Shown one piece after another: positions 1-6,814 of a stretch of 10,137 nucleotides of DNA. Source of the stretch: an uncultured Christensenella sp. (GTDB lineage: Bacteria; Bacillota; Clostridia; Christensenellales; UBA3700); contig CAJTVJ010000042.1 in the NCBI GenBank assembly GCA_910579785.1, positions 1 through 10,137 on the forward strand, written 5' to 3'. The first letter of the stretch is position 1, and each line of letters starts with the position of its first letter. The notes under the pieces are model-generated. The model saw nothing but the letters and a program-made list of their open reading frames with translations. It made no database searches and was not told where the DNA came from. The position numbers were made by a program, and so were the translations under genes.

Positions 1-99
1 AGCTTCTTTTTCTTAATTTTCTCCAAATCAAGCTTACACTATTCCTTCCTCTTGTTTAGTTTTTAAGGTGCCTTCGCTGCCTACCTATCCCGTGACAGC
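1..99 (-). other. Leader of a transcript continuing beyond the left edge
   Basis: This is the stretch downstream of the strong promoter at 106-134. On the minus strand it contains a small hairpin candidate (GGT...ACC arms at about 62-80) followed by a purine-rich tract with SD-like GAGGAAGG and GGAG. I see no convincing start codon in the window. A TTG near base 32 opens a short frame running off the edge, but nothing else supports it. It is either the 5' UTR of a gene to the left or the start of a small RNA. I do not recognise a known riboswitch or RNA family in it. Confidence 0.35.
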
Positions 100-105
100 C
101 TACTT

Positions 106-134
106 ATAATAGCACATACGATTTGCCTTGTCAA
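106..134 (-). promoter_or_regulatory. Strong sigma-A promoter reading left out of the window
   Basis: On the minus strand a consensus -35 TTGACA (129-134) is separated by exactly 17 nt from a -10 TATTAT (106-111), which places the transcript start near base 99. It points away from the surface-protein gene, so it must serve a gene or RNA beyond base 1. The hexamers and spacing are read directly. Activity is inferred. Confidence 0.72.
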
Positions 135-291
135 CAATTTTTACAAAGTTTTTTAGAACTTAATTTAATATATTTTTTTATAACCAAATTTTGTGAATTT
201 TAGCATAAATTATATTAAAATTTCACCTTACAGTTGCTTATAAAAGCTGCTCGTATATGTTATATACTGTTCTTATATTTATTTTTAATAA
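135..291. other. AT-rich intergenic spacer
   Basis: Very AT-rich spacer between the left-facing promoter and the terminator of the surface-protein gene. I see no open frame, RNA gene or repeat that I can support. It may contain upstream A/T-tract contacts for the promoter at 106-134. Confidence 0.4.
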
Positions 292-313
292 GGAACGCAT
301 AAAAATGCGTTCC
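284..313 (-). terminator. Terminator hairpin of the BspA-like gene
   Basis: A perfect 9-bp stem (GGAACGCAT 292-300 with ATGCGTTCC 305-313) with a 4-nt loop lies 7 nt after the stop codon of the surface-protein gene. On the minus strand it is followed by TTATTAAAAAT, a broken rather than continuous U-tract. The stem and location fit a factor-independent terminator of moderate strength. Confidence 0.65.
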
Positions 314-320
314 CCTATCG

Positions 321-3300
321 TTACCACTCCACTATACTTTTACCGTCGCTGGCAAAACGCCAATACTTATTCTGCGTATCGGCAGGCGTTTGTTCGCTGT
401 AATAATAACGAGCAACGGCTATAAAATCAGCGTTACCTGTAACTTTGACCTTTTTCCACTCCTCGGCTGTACCCAAATAATAGACTTTTTCCAACGCATT
501 GCATCCGCTAAACGTATAATTGGGTATTGTCTTGATATTCTTTGACAAAACGATAGTCTTCAAGTTGCTGCAATTATAAAAAGCATACTGTCCTATCGTC
601 TTTATACTGCTTGGCATAACAATTTTTTCAATAGCCGCACATCTTGAAAAGACATTGGAAGAAAGATTTTGAATACCCTCGGCAAGAGTTACGTCTTCAA
701 GCGCAGTACATCCGTCAAATGCATAGCTCTTTATATCTACTACGCTGCCAGGCACCGTAATACCTGTGAGCGACGTACAATTAGCAAATGCATTATCGCC
801 TAACTCCGTGATTACAGTCGGCACGGTAAAGTTGCCTTTGATATCCATTGAGCTAAAAGTATACGCCCCTATCTTTGCAACGCTGCCGTCAGTAGGAATA
901 ACACAGTTCTTAGCAGCCGCTATCAGCAATTTATTTTTCGTATCTATCAAACAGTTTCCCTCGCTGTGATAAACCGTGTTGGCTTTATCAACTGTCAAAC
1001 TCGTCAAACCTTTGCAAAATGCCAAAGGTCTGTTTCCAATTCTTACTACGCTCTTGGGAATAGAAAAACTTGCAAGCGCAGAACAACTTGAAAAAGCATT
1101 GTAACTTATCTCTATGACGCCGTCGGGTATGGCAATGCTTTTGAGTTCTCTGCATTGAAAAAATGCATCTACTCCAATAAACTTCGTCTTGTCACTTATT
1201 TTACATGACGTAATAGTCTTGTCAACAGCTTTGACAAGTATTATATAAGGATTGCTTAAACTGCCCAGATATTGGGCGTTGTCATATTTATTATACTGCA
1301 ATTTATTGCAACTCACAAAGGCGCGGTCATACAATTCGAGAGTGTTTGGCAACACTACTTTCGTGAGTGACGAGCAGTAACTAAAAGCGTTATTGCCGAG
1401 CTCAATCAATCCTTCGGGAAACACTACTTCCGTAAGAGCAGAGCACGAGCTGAATGCAGATTCTGCAATTTTAGTCAAAGAACTTGGCATTTTTATCTGC
1501 AAAAGCTTTGAGCATCCTTTAAATGCGCTACCGTCAATAAGTTTTATGCTGTCGGGAAGCGTAACAGAGGTTAAATTTGCGGCCCCTTTAAAAGCATCTT
1601 TCGATATTTGTTCTCCAACGGTGACAGTCGCGCTTTTTAATGCCGATTTATCTTGCACGGAACCGACGTGAGCCGCCGCCATGGTAATGCTTTCCAATTT
1701 ACAACCGTCGAACGCCCATTGTCTGACAGTCTTTACACTTTCGGGTATTATTATCGACTTTAACGCTGTACACTTATAAAAAGCGTATTCATCAATCGTT
1801 GTCAACGAATCAGGCAATACTACGTTTGCAAGTTTGCTACATTCACTGAAAGCATCTCCTTCTATCGCTTTCAAGCCGTCCGGCAAGATTACTTTGGTAA
1901 TACTTTTATTGCCGCTAAATATTCCGCCTATTGACACGACATTCTTACCGTTGATATTATTTGGTATCGTTACTTCCGTAGCCGTGCCGATATACTCTGT
2001 CAAATAAACTTGTCCGTCTTGTTCAACATATTTAAAATCGTCTTGACTGTTCTCTATCAACATTCCCCATTTGACGGGTCTGTTGTCACGATTCCAATTT
2101 TCGCTCCATGCTGCGGGTTTTTGTCTTGCGTCGCACTCTATTGACAGCGCGTCGCACCCCTTAAAGCAATCGTAACCGATATACGTGATGCCTATCGGTA
2201 TTTTTATTGTCTTCAACGACTTGCAGCCCTCAAATACGCTGACGTTGATGCGCGACTCTTTCGGCAAACTTACGTAAGAGAGCGAACTGCATTTATAAAA
2301 CGCTCTGTTGCCTATTTCGTTTATGGAATCGGCAATTGTAATTCCCTTCAATTTCTCACAGCTTCTAAACGCGCTTTCGCCTATTTGAGTGACGTCATAC
2401 GAAATGTTTTTATACGTTACGGCTGACGGTAACTCTATATTGCCGCTTATTCCTATTAAATTATGCGCGACGGCGGCGACTCCGTCTTTTATCGCATATC
2501 TAATCCCGTTGTCAGCAACGAAATAAATATATCCGTCGTGGGCAACTTCCTGTCGGTTGCAATCATACACTATCGGATTTTGAGTATCCCATCTTTCCGC
2601 CCAATCGTTCGGCTTGGCGCTTACTTCGCAGCGTATCGTGGTTCTTCCCACCAATTTAGAAGAATAAAAAGCATATTCTCCGACCGTCGTCACACTCTCT
2701 GGTATGGTAACGGAAGCAACGTTATCAGATGAATCTCTAAAAGCATATGCGCCGATCTTCGTAATACCGCTCGGCAGTTGAATACTGTTCACCTCTCCAT
2801 TATAAGCGAATGCATAATCGCCTATAATTTTGCACTTGCTGCCGCTTGCAAATTCTATTGAATCAAATGAACAATTATAAAACGTATATTTTATTATCTC
2901 TTCAATATTGTGCGGAATAATTAGATTACCGCTTAGCTGCGGACACTCGCAAAAGGCAAAACCGTCCAATACTTCAAGTTCTTTCGGAAGATTGACGGAT
3001 TTCAATTCAACGCATTTCCTAAAAGACTCTTCACCAATAGTTTTTACGCTCTCGGGAATATGAACGTATTCGATTGCGGTATTTCCCATAAACGCTCTGT
3101 CCGCTATACCTACGACGGGTTTTCCGCCATGATTTGACGGTATTATTATTTTATTGACGTTATCCGAATTCTCGCCAAGACCGCTGACAATATAACCCGT
3201 CTCATCATCATTGAGCGTAAACAGCAATTCAAGATCCTGCTCTTGCGGTTTCATATACTCGCAAACTCTGCATATTCCCAATACGTCAAAATCGTGAACC

Positions 3301-3638
3301 GCCTTATTTTGCACTTCATTCTTATGCTCGCAAGTCGCCGCATTCCAATGGTACGTTTCGTCGCTCGTCCAACTGTCGGAAAACGAATGCTTATGCTCTG
3401 CGCCCGGCGTATCGTATCCGCATTCTCGACACTTCCCATTCGTATCGAAATTATGTTTCGCCTTATCCTTGACTTCGTCGGCATGCTCGCAGGTCGCCTT
3501 ATGCCAATGATGAGTTGCGTCAACCGACCACTCAGTCGCATAAGTGTGCTCATGCGTTTTAACTTTGCAACCGACGAGTCCAATCGTAAAAATAAACGTT
3601 AGAATAAGCAATACGGTGATAAATAACAGTTTTTTCAT
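321..3638 (-). CDS. BspA-like leucine-rich-repeat surface lipoprotein
   Basis: The protein has 1105 residues. Residues 1-24 form a lipoprotein signal: MKK, a hydrophobic core, then the lipobox LVGC with the lipidated Cys at 24. This implies anchoring to the outer face of the membrane. Residues 29-75 and 82-128 are two copies of a Cys/His/Trp-rich repeat. From about 150 to 1050 run many ~23-residue LRR_5 (Treponema/BspA) repeats of the type AFxxCxxLxxVxIPxSVxxIG. They are broken by headers and by KPxxWxxxW segments near 341 and 509. The last ~54 residues (VYYLG...EEW, YYYSE, a final W) form the common C-terminal cap. I see no sortase motif or C-terminal membrane anchor. Start: ATG at 3638 with GGAGA at 3649-3653. 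The family includes adhesins that bind host or bacterial ligands, but the ligand here cannot be read. It is divergent from the small regulator at 3804 and shares its control region. Confidence 0.9.
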   Translation of the reverse strand: MKKLLFITVLLILTFIFTIGLVGCKVKTHEHTYATEWSVDATHHWHKATCEHADEVKDKAKHNFDTNGKCRECGYDTPGAEHKHSFSDSWTSDETYHWNAATCEHKNEVQNKAVHDFDVLGICRVCEYMKPQEQDLELLFTLNDDETGYIVSGLGENSDNVNKIIIPSNHGGKPVVGIADRAFMGNTAIEYVHIPESVKTIGEESFRKCVELKSVNLPKELEVLDGFAFCECPQLSGNLIIPHNIEEIIKYTFYNCSFDSIEFASGSKCKIIGDYAFAYNGEVNSIQLPSGITKIGAYAFRDSSDNVASVTIPESVTTVGEYAFYSSKLVGRTTIRCEVSAKPNDWAERWDTQNPIVYDCNRQEVAHDGYIYFVADNGIRYAIKDGVAAVAHNLIGISGNIELPSAVTYKNISYDVTQIGESAFRSCEKLKGITIADSINEIGNRAFYKCSSLSYVSLPKESRINVSVFEGCKSLKTIKIPIGITYIGYDCFKGCDALSIECDARQKPAAWSENWNRDNRPVKWGMLIENSQDDFKYVEQDGQVYLTEYIGTATEVTIPNNINGKNVVSIGGIFSGNKSITKVILPDGLKAIEGDAFSECSKLANVVLPDSLTTIDEYAFYKCTALKSIIIPESVKTVRQWAFDGCKLESITMAAAHVGSVQDKSALKSATVTVGEQISKDAFKGAANLTSVTLPDSIKLIDGSAFKGCSKLLQIKMPSSLTKIAESAFSSCSALTEVVFPEGLIELGNNAFSYCSSLTKVVLPNTLELYDRAFVSCNKLQYNKYDNAQYLGSLSNPYIILVKAVDKTITSCKISDKTKFIGVDAFFQCRELKSIAIPDGVIEISYNAFSSCSALASFSIPKSVVRIGNRPLAFCKGLTSLTVDKANTVYHSEGNCLIDTKNKLLIAAAKNCVIPTDGSVAKIGAYTFSSMDIKGNFTVPTVITELGDNAFANCTSLTGITVPGSVVDIKSYAFDGCTALEDVTLAEGIQNLSSNVFSRCAAIEKIVMPSSIKTIGQYAFYNCSNLKTIVLSKNIKTIPNYTFSGCNALEKVYYLGTAEEWKKVKVTGNADFIAVARYYYSEQTPADTQNKYWRFASDGKSIVEW
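3252..3555 (-). repeat. Two tandem Cys/His-rich repeats (coding)
   Basis: The N-terminal repeats of the surface lipoprotein are residues 29-75 and 82-128, with a 53-residue period. Shared positions are HxH, W, D, T, HW, ATCEH, EV, KA, H, FD, G and CRxC. Each copy thus keeps three Cys (50/70/73 and 103/123/126) and several His (29/31/44/52/62 and 82/84/97/105/115). Similar units recur at the start of BspA-like proteins of gut Firmicutes. Metal binding or disulphide bonding is possible but inferred. Confidence 0.8.
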
Positions 3639-3703
3639 TCTCTATCAGTCTCCAATTTTTGCATATTGCGGCAACAGTTAAAATTGATAATTATGTCGCT
3701 ACA

Positions 3704-3732
3704 CTTGAATTATAGTTTAATTTAACTATAAT
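3704..3732 (+). promoter_or_regulatory. Promoter of the XRE-type regulator
   Basis: On the plus strand there is a perfect -10 TATAAT (3727-3732). The -35 is weaker: CTTGAA (3704-3709, 17-nt spacer) or TTGAAT (3705-3710, 16 nt). The predicted start is near 3739. It overlaps the opposite-facing promoter of the surface-protein gene almost exactly, so the two RNA polymerases could not bind at the same time. Confidence 0.6.
3709..3732. promoter_or_regulatory. 24-bp dyad operator candidate
   Basis: Nine-base arms ATTATAGTT (3709-3717) and AACTATAAT (3724-3732) flank a 6-bp centre TAATTT whose inner AATT is also symmetric, so only one symmetric pair breaks the dyad. It lies exactly within both divergent promoters. 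The size and symmetry suit a dimeric HTH protein, and the adjacent XRE gene is the obvious candidate. Its ends are the two -10 boxes, so part of the symmetry comes from the promoters themselves. Confidence 0.6.
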
Positions 3733-3737
3733 GTCAA
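3709..3737 (-). promoter_or_regulatory. Consensus promoter of the BspA-like gene
   Basis: On the minus strand the -35 is TTGACA (3732-3737) and the -10 is TATAAT (3709-3714), with a 17-nt spacer. Both hexamers are perfect. The predicted start near 3702 gives a ~64-nt leader before the ATG at 3638. The spacer and -10 are almost completely covered by a dyad, so this intrinsically strong promoter is probably held in check by a repressor. Confidence 0.78.
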
Positions 3738-3754
3738 TTATATTATGCTATATT

Positions 3755-3766
3755 TATAGTTTAATT
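3755..3766 (+). repeat. Second copy of half-site TATAGTTTAATT
   Basis: The 12 bases TATAGTTTAATT occur at 3711-3722, inside the dyad, and again identically at 3755-3766, 44 bp downstream (about four helical turns). It lies between the regulator promoter and its coding start, a position suited to an auxiliary operator. The DNA is AT-rich, so chance is not excluded. Confidence 0.45.
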
Positions 3767-3803
3767 GTATAGTAAAATGATAAAAAAACAATATATAAAA
3801 GCT

Positions 3804-4127
3804 ATGGACGTAATAAAAAAATTGACAGAACTCCGTTTGGAGAGAAATATAAGCGTATACCGACTTTCGGAATTGACAGGAATCAACCAATCGACTCTGG
3901 CAAACACATTTTCGCGAGGAACGATTCCGTCAATCAAACACTTAGAAATTATGTGCGATGCATTGGGCGTAACATTGTCGCAATTTTTTGCACAAGATGA
4001 GGAAATGTTTTATCTCTCTAAAAAAGAGATCGAATTAATTAACAATTATAGAAAACTCCCAAAAGAGCTGTGCCGAAATCTATCGGATTTAATTAACGAT
4101 ATATCCGATCTTCAAAAAAACTATTGA
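3804..4127 (+). CDS. Small XRE/Cro-type HTH transcriptional regulator
   Basis: The protein has 107 residues from ATG 3804. A single HTH_3 domain fills roughly residues 3-62: a first helix with LTELRLERN, then YRLSELTG and INQSTLANTF as the helix-turn-helix, then PSIKHLEIMCDALGVTLSQFF. A short helical tail (EIELINNYRKL...) probably dimerises. This is the common family of ~105-residue regulators that begins MDxIKxIxELR, which is why I prefer ATG 3804. ATG 3777 (+9 residues) and TTG 3765 are in frame, and none of the three has a clear Shine-Dalgarno sequence. It is divergent from the surface-protein gene, with a shared dyad operator, so local auto- and cross-regulation is likely. It ends 8 nt from the convergent membrane-protein gene. 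There is no ligand or metal domain to show what it senses. Confidence 0.88.
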   Translation: MDVIKKLTELRLERNISVYRLSELTGINQSTLANTFSRGTIPSIKHLEIMCDALGVTLSQFFAQDEEMFYLSKKEIELINNYRKLPKELCRNLSDLINDISDLQKNY

Positions 4128-4135
4128 ATAAAAAT

Positions 4136-4672
4136 CTATTTATCTTGGGATAATTCGTCGATAGCTTGCTCATACTTTGCATTAAGCTCTGCGACGGCTT
4201 CTCGGTTGTCGAGGTGCATTTTCATAATGTCACAGTCAAGTACGCTCTTGCCGTTATATACCTTGATAGGAAAATCACCTACGACTTTGAGCGTAAGCAC
4301 CTCGTACCAATTAAATTCATGCGGAGTCTTACATACGTATTTCTTCCCCTCGTCCTCAAAAGAATATTCGATATAATATACCGCCACTTTGCCCGACGTC
4401 TTTTGCGTGCCGTATGAGATAAATGTGCCGAGAGCGCTTTTGCCGATAAGTTTTATCTTCTCATTACCCTTGACCTTTACCAATCTTACTATGGCGGCGG
4501 CGATGAGCGAAATACCCACCGCAACCGTAAGCCCCGACACGACGTAATTCAACGTCGAAGGCTTTTTTGAAAAACATACGTAATAAACCAACAAGCCAAT
4601 GCCAAGCAAGGTGACGACCACGCTTAAAATCAAAGGCTTGATAAGATTTTCTTTTGCTCCGTTCTGCCTCAT
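4136..4672 (-). CDS. Uncharacterised two-helix membrane protein
   Basis: The protein has 178 residues and I do not recognise a characterised family. Two hydrophobic segments (about residues 11-34 and 42-64) form a helical hairpin. A soluble domain of ~110 residues follows, with alternating hydrophobic beta-like stretches (SGKVAVYYIEYSFEDEGKKY; VGDFPIKVYNGK) and a charged helical tail. The layout resembles DUF3592-type proteins (two helices plus a small beta domain), but this is a weak comparison. It is the last gene of the dnaG operon: its ATG follows the zinc-ribbon gene's TGA after one base (TGATATG), and there is no good SD, so translation probably depends on coupling. The soluble part is probably cytoplasmic if the positive-inside rule is followed. 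Confidence 0.8.
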   Translation of the reverse strand: MRQNGAKENLIKPLILSVVVTLLGIGLLVYYVCFSKKPSTLNYVVSGLTVAVGISLIAAAIVRLVKVKGNEKIKLIGKSALGTFISYGTQKTSGKVAVYYIEYSFEDEGKKYVCKTPHEFNWYEVLTLKVVGDFPIKVYNGKSVLDCDIMKMHLDNREAVAELNAKYEQAIDELSQDK

Positions 4673-4673
4673 A

Positions 4674-5378
4674 TCAGTCCATCTTATACATTATTCTGCC
4701 GCAGTTGGGGCATTCTTGAATATGTCTGCCCTCGCCGAGTTTGTTGACGATATCGCTCGCCACGTCCATTCCGCAGCCGCCGCAACTTGCAGGCGCTCTG
4801 AACGGTACGAATACAGGTCGCTTGGACGCTCTTATCTTTTTATATTTATCAAGCAATTCCTTATCAAGCTGCCCTTCCATGCCTCTGAGTTCTTTCATTA
4901 TCTCGCTTGCCTCTGCCGACTTGCTTTGTTTCAAGGCATTAAACTCTTCCGCATTTTTTCTATACGCACTCGAAGTCTTGCCTGCCTGCTCAAACTCTTT
5001 GCCCTGCTTATACGACGTATCCGACAGTTCCTTATTTATCTTGACGACCTCTCTTTCAAATTCTTCAAGACTCTGGTTGAGTTTTTCTATTTGCTTTGCG
5101 CAATAATCAAGTTGCTTTTCGTCGCAATCCTCAACGCTCTCATCCATAAGTTCTTCGACTTGCTTTACTATGTCGCTGAATTTCGACATAACCTTTCTCA
5201 CTTGATCCATATCCGACTTGGCAAGATCGTTGAACATTGTCAAAGTGTCAAACGACTTTTTCGTAGCCGCCTGATAGGAGATCATCTTTTTGGCGCATTC
5301 GCTGTTTTTCAGTTCGTTTTCCAACTTTATCAAGCGCATATCCGTCTCTTGATATTTCAACATTTTTTCAATACTCAT
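4674..5378 (-). CDS. Coiled-coil C4 zinc-ribbon protein (COG1579-like)
   Basis: The protein has 234 residues. Residues ~1-180 are charged heptad-rich helices predicted to form a long antiparallel coiled coil. The C-terminus is a four-cysteine zinc ribbon: C199-x2-C202 (CGGC) and C223-x2-C226 (CPNC), with the usual basic/aromatic end (GRIMY). The length and layout match the zf-RING_7/COG1579 family. These proteins are thought to bind nucleic acid or ribosome-associated factors, but their function is unsettled. A clear GAGGAG lies 5 nt before the ATG. It sits between the Nif3-like gene (18-nt gap) and the membrane-protein gene (1-nt gap). In Clostridia such genes often follow nif3-like genes, which supports the call. 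Confidence 0.88.
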   Translation of the reverse strand: MSIEKMLKYQETDMRLIKLENELKNSECAKKMISYQAATKKSFDTLTMFNDLAKSDMDQVRKVMSKFSDIVKQVEELMDESVEDCDEKQLDYCAKQIEKLNQSLEEFEREVVKINKELSDTSYKQGKEFEQAGKTSSAYRKNAEEFNALKQSKSAEASEIMKELRGMEGQLDKELLDKYKKIRASKRPVFVPFRAPASCGGCGMDVASDIVNKLGEGRHIQECPNCGRIMYKMD

Positions 5379-5396
5379 ATTTACTCCTCAGCATAT

Positions 5397-6158
5397 TCAA
5401 ATGCTTTTTATAGATTTGTACGGGTCAACGTCGCTTTGACTGATATGCAGCAGCTGCGCATATTCTTTCAGCCAATCGGCAAAAATATCCGTACATAAAA
5501 TTTCACTTGTATAGTGTCCCACGTCGACGAGCGCGACCCCAAGGTCTCGCGCCGTCAACGCTATCGAAAGTTTGCTCTCTCCGCCGACTATGCAATCGAC
5601 GCCGTTGTCACTTGCCCACAAGACAAGTTCTTCATCTCTCGCGCCGGCTCCCGTGCAAAGCGCAACTTTTTTTATCATTCTTTTGTCACTGCCTACGTAC
5701 TTCACGCAGCTGTCGTTAAGTCTTTGAGAGACAGCCTCTGCAAAATCTTTAAGGAAAATCTCATCCACTTCGCCGCACCTTGCGCATCCGTCTATGTTTT
5801 TGATATCGCGCATACCAATCAACTTCGCGACAAAGTCGTTAAGTCCGCCGTCGCAGCAATCTAAATTGGTGTGACAACTATATAGATTGATACCGTATTC
5901 CTCAGCTCTTTTTGCAAGGCTCAGCATATATCTGTCGGGCTCTTCTCCAAAGACGCACGGATGGTGCGTGATAAGCAAGTTGAGTCCCTTTTGTCTGCAC
6001 TCTTCAAGAGTGGCGTACGTGACGTTTTGCGCCAAGAGTATGCCGCGCACCTCGGCGTTCTCGTCGCCGACGTTTAGTCCGGCGCTGTCAAACTCCAATG
6101 CCAAAGACAACGGAGCTTTTTGCTGTATTATGTAAGCTATGTCTTTCACTTTGAGCAT
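5397..6158 (-). CDS. Nif3-like dinuclear metal-centre protein (YqfO/YbgI family)
   Basis: The protein has 253 residues, the short form without the inserted PII-like domain that makes some homologues ~370. The metal ligands are visible: ITHHP (H65, H66), HTNLD (D100) and DVGHYTSE (H215, E219), which match the arrangement known for E. coli YbgI. The N-terminal FDSAGLNVGD corresponds to the family's WDNxGLxxGD. Homologues form toroidal hexamers with two metal ions per subunit. Many are mislabelled GTP cyclohydrolase 1 type 2, and the physiological reaction is uncertain. The start overlaps the end of trmK by 13 nt and has a strong AAGGAG 8 nt upstream of the ATG, so it can initiate independently within the operon. 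Confidence 0.92.
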   Translation of the reverse strand: MLKVKDIAYIIQQKAPLSLALEFDSAGLNVGDENAEVRGILLAQNVTYATLEECRQKGLNLLITHHPCVFGEEPDRYMLSLAKRAEEYGINLYSCHTNLDCCDGGLNDFVAKLIGMRDIKNIDGCARCGEVDEIFLKDFAEAVSQRLNDSCVKYVGSDKRMIKKVALCTGAGARDEELVLWASDNGVDCIVGGESKLSIALTARDLGVALVDVGHYTSEILCTDIFADWLKEYAQLLHISQSDVDPYKSIKSI

Positions 6159-6814
6159 CTTTCTCTCTCCTTGGCAAGCGCAAGCATCTCTTCATAGAGC
6201 CTGCACTGTCTGCATGACGGGCTTTGCCTTGACAGCGTATCATACTTTTGTTGTATATGCGCCATATATTTTTCAAAGTCGTCAGTCTGTTCAACGCCGC
6301 CCAATAATGTCTGCGCCCTGTCAAGGCTGCAATCTCGGCCCTTTGACGTCTCGGCTTTTATCACGACGTAAAACTTGCCGCTCTCTTCGACGATAATATC
6401 TTTTGCGATATAATATCCGCTTTGCGATAAAAACTCTCTCAGCTCAACTATATTCTTCTGCGGCGATAGGACAAGCCTCTCAACGCCCTTTGGCATATTA
6501 GCGAGGATATTCATAATCTCGCTGCCGCCCATACCTGCTATGACGACACAATCGACTTCGCCGTCGGCAATGACGCTCAAACCGTCGCCTACTCTAAACT
6601 GTATTCCGTCAACTCTAAACAGTTTTGCCAAGTCGACCGCTTTTTGCAAAGACTTTTGAGATATATCACAGGCAATGACGCTCTTGACGCGTCCTTCCGC
6701 CAGACAAGCAATGGATACTTTGCCGTGGTCGCAACCGACGTCAGCCAGCGCGTCGCCGTCGACTAAATCGACGATTGATCTCAATCTCTTGTCAAGTTTT
6801 AGACCGTCTATCAT
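6146..6814 (-). CDS. trmK: tRNA (adenine(22)-N(1))-methyltransferase TrmK
   Basis: The protein has 222 residues. It is a class I SAM-dependent methyltransferase that makes m1A22 in the D-arm of tRNA. Motif I is ADVGCDHG (24-31), with an acidic residue for the SAM ribose in IACDIS (D50), GDGL (76-79), the active-site region IAGMGG (92-97), and LSPQ (116-119). A helical, Cys-containing C-terminal part (~160-222) fits the coiled-coil tail of TrmK/YqfN. The ATG overlaps the rpoD stop as ATGA (4 nt), a sign of translational coupling. Its only SD is a weak AAGG. Placement directly after rpoD is the usual one in Firmicutes (sigA-yqfN-yqfO in Bacillus). Confidence 0.93.
   Translation of the reverse strand: MIDGLKLDKRLRSIVDLVDGDALADVGCDHGKVSIACLAEGRVKSVIACDISQKSLQKAVDLAKLFRVDGIQFRVGDGLSVIADGEVDCVVIAGMGGSEIMNILANMPKGVERLVLSPQKNIVELREFLSQSGYYIAKDIIVEESGKFYVVIKAETSKGRDCSLDRAQTLLGGVEQTDDFEKYMAHIQQKYDTLSRQSPSCRQCRLYEEMLALAKERERCSK

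Noticed and set aside
3243..3602. Frames on both strands over the Cys/His repeats of the surface protein
   Set aside because: They owe their length to the repeated codons of the real gene and make no sensible protein.
3765..3803. TTG at 3765 as the regulator start
   Set aside because: It has no SD, sits on the half-site repeat, and adds residues outside the HTH family's usual N-terminus. ATG 3777 remains possible.
4082..4109. Inverted repeat ATCGGAT...ATCCGAT near the end of the XRE gene, as a terminator
   Set aside because: It is only 7 bp with a 14-nt loop, lies inside coding sequence, and has no T-run on the correct side for either strand.
4599..5498. A 299-residue plus-strand frame opposite the zinc-ribbon gene
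   Set aside because: It crosses two well-supported genes antisense, has the biased Phe/Leu/His-rich composition of a complementary-strand shadow, and has no start signal or recognisable domain.
5397..6158. GTP cyclohydrolase I type 2 as a function for the Nif3-like protein
   Set aside because: This label is propagated through databases. The sequence supports a dinuclear metal fold, not a specific GTP cyclohydrolase activity.
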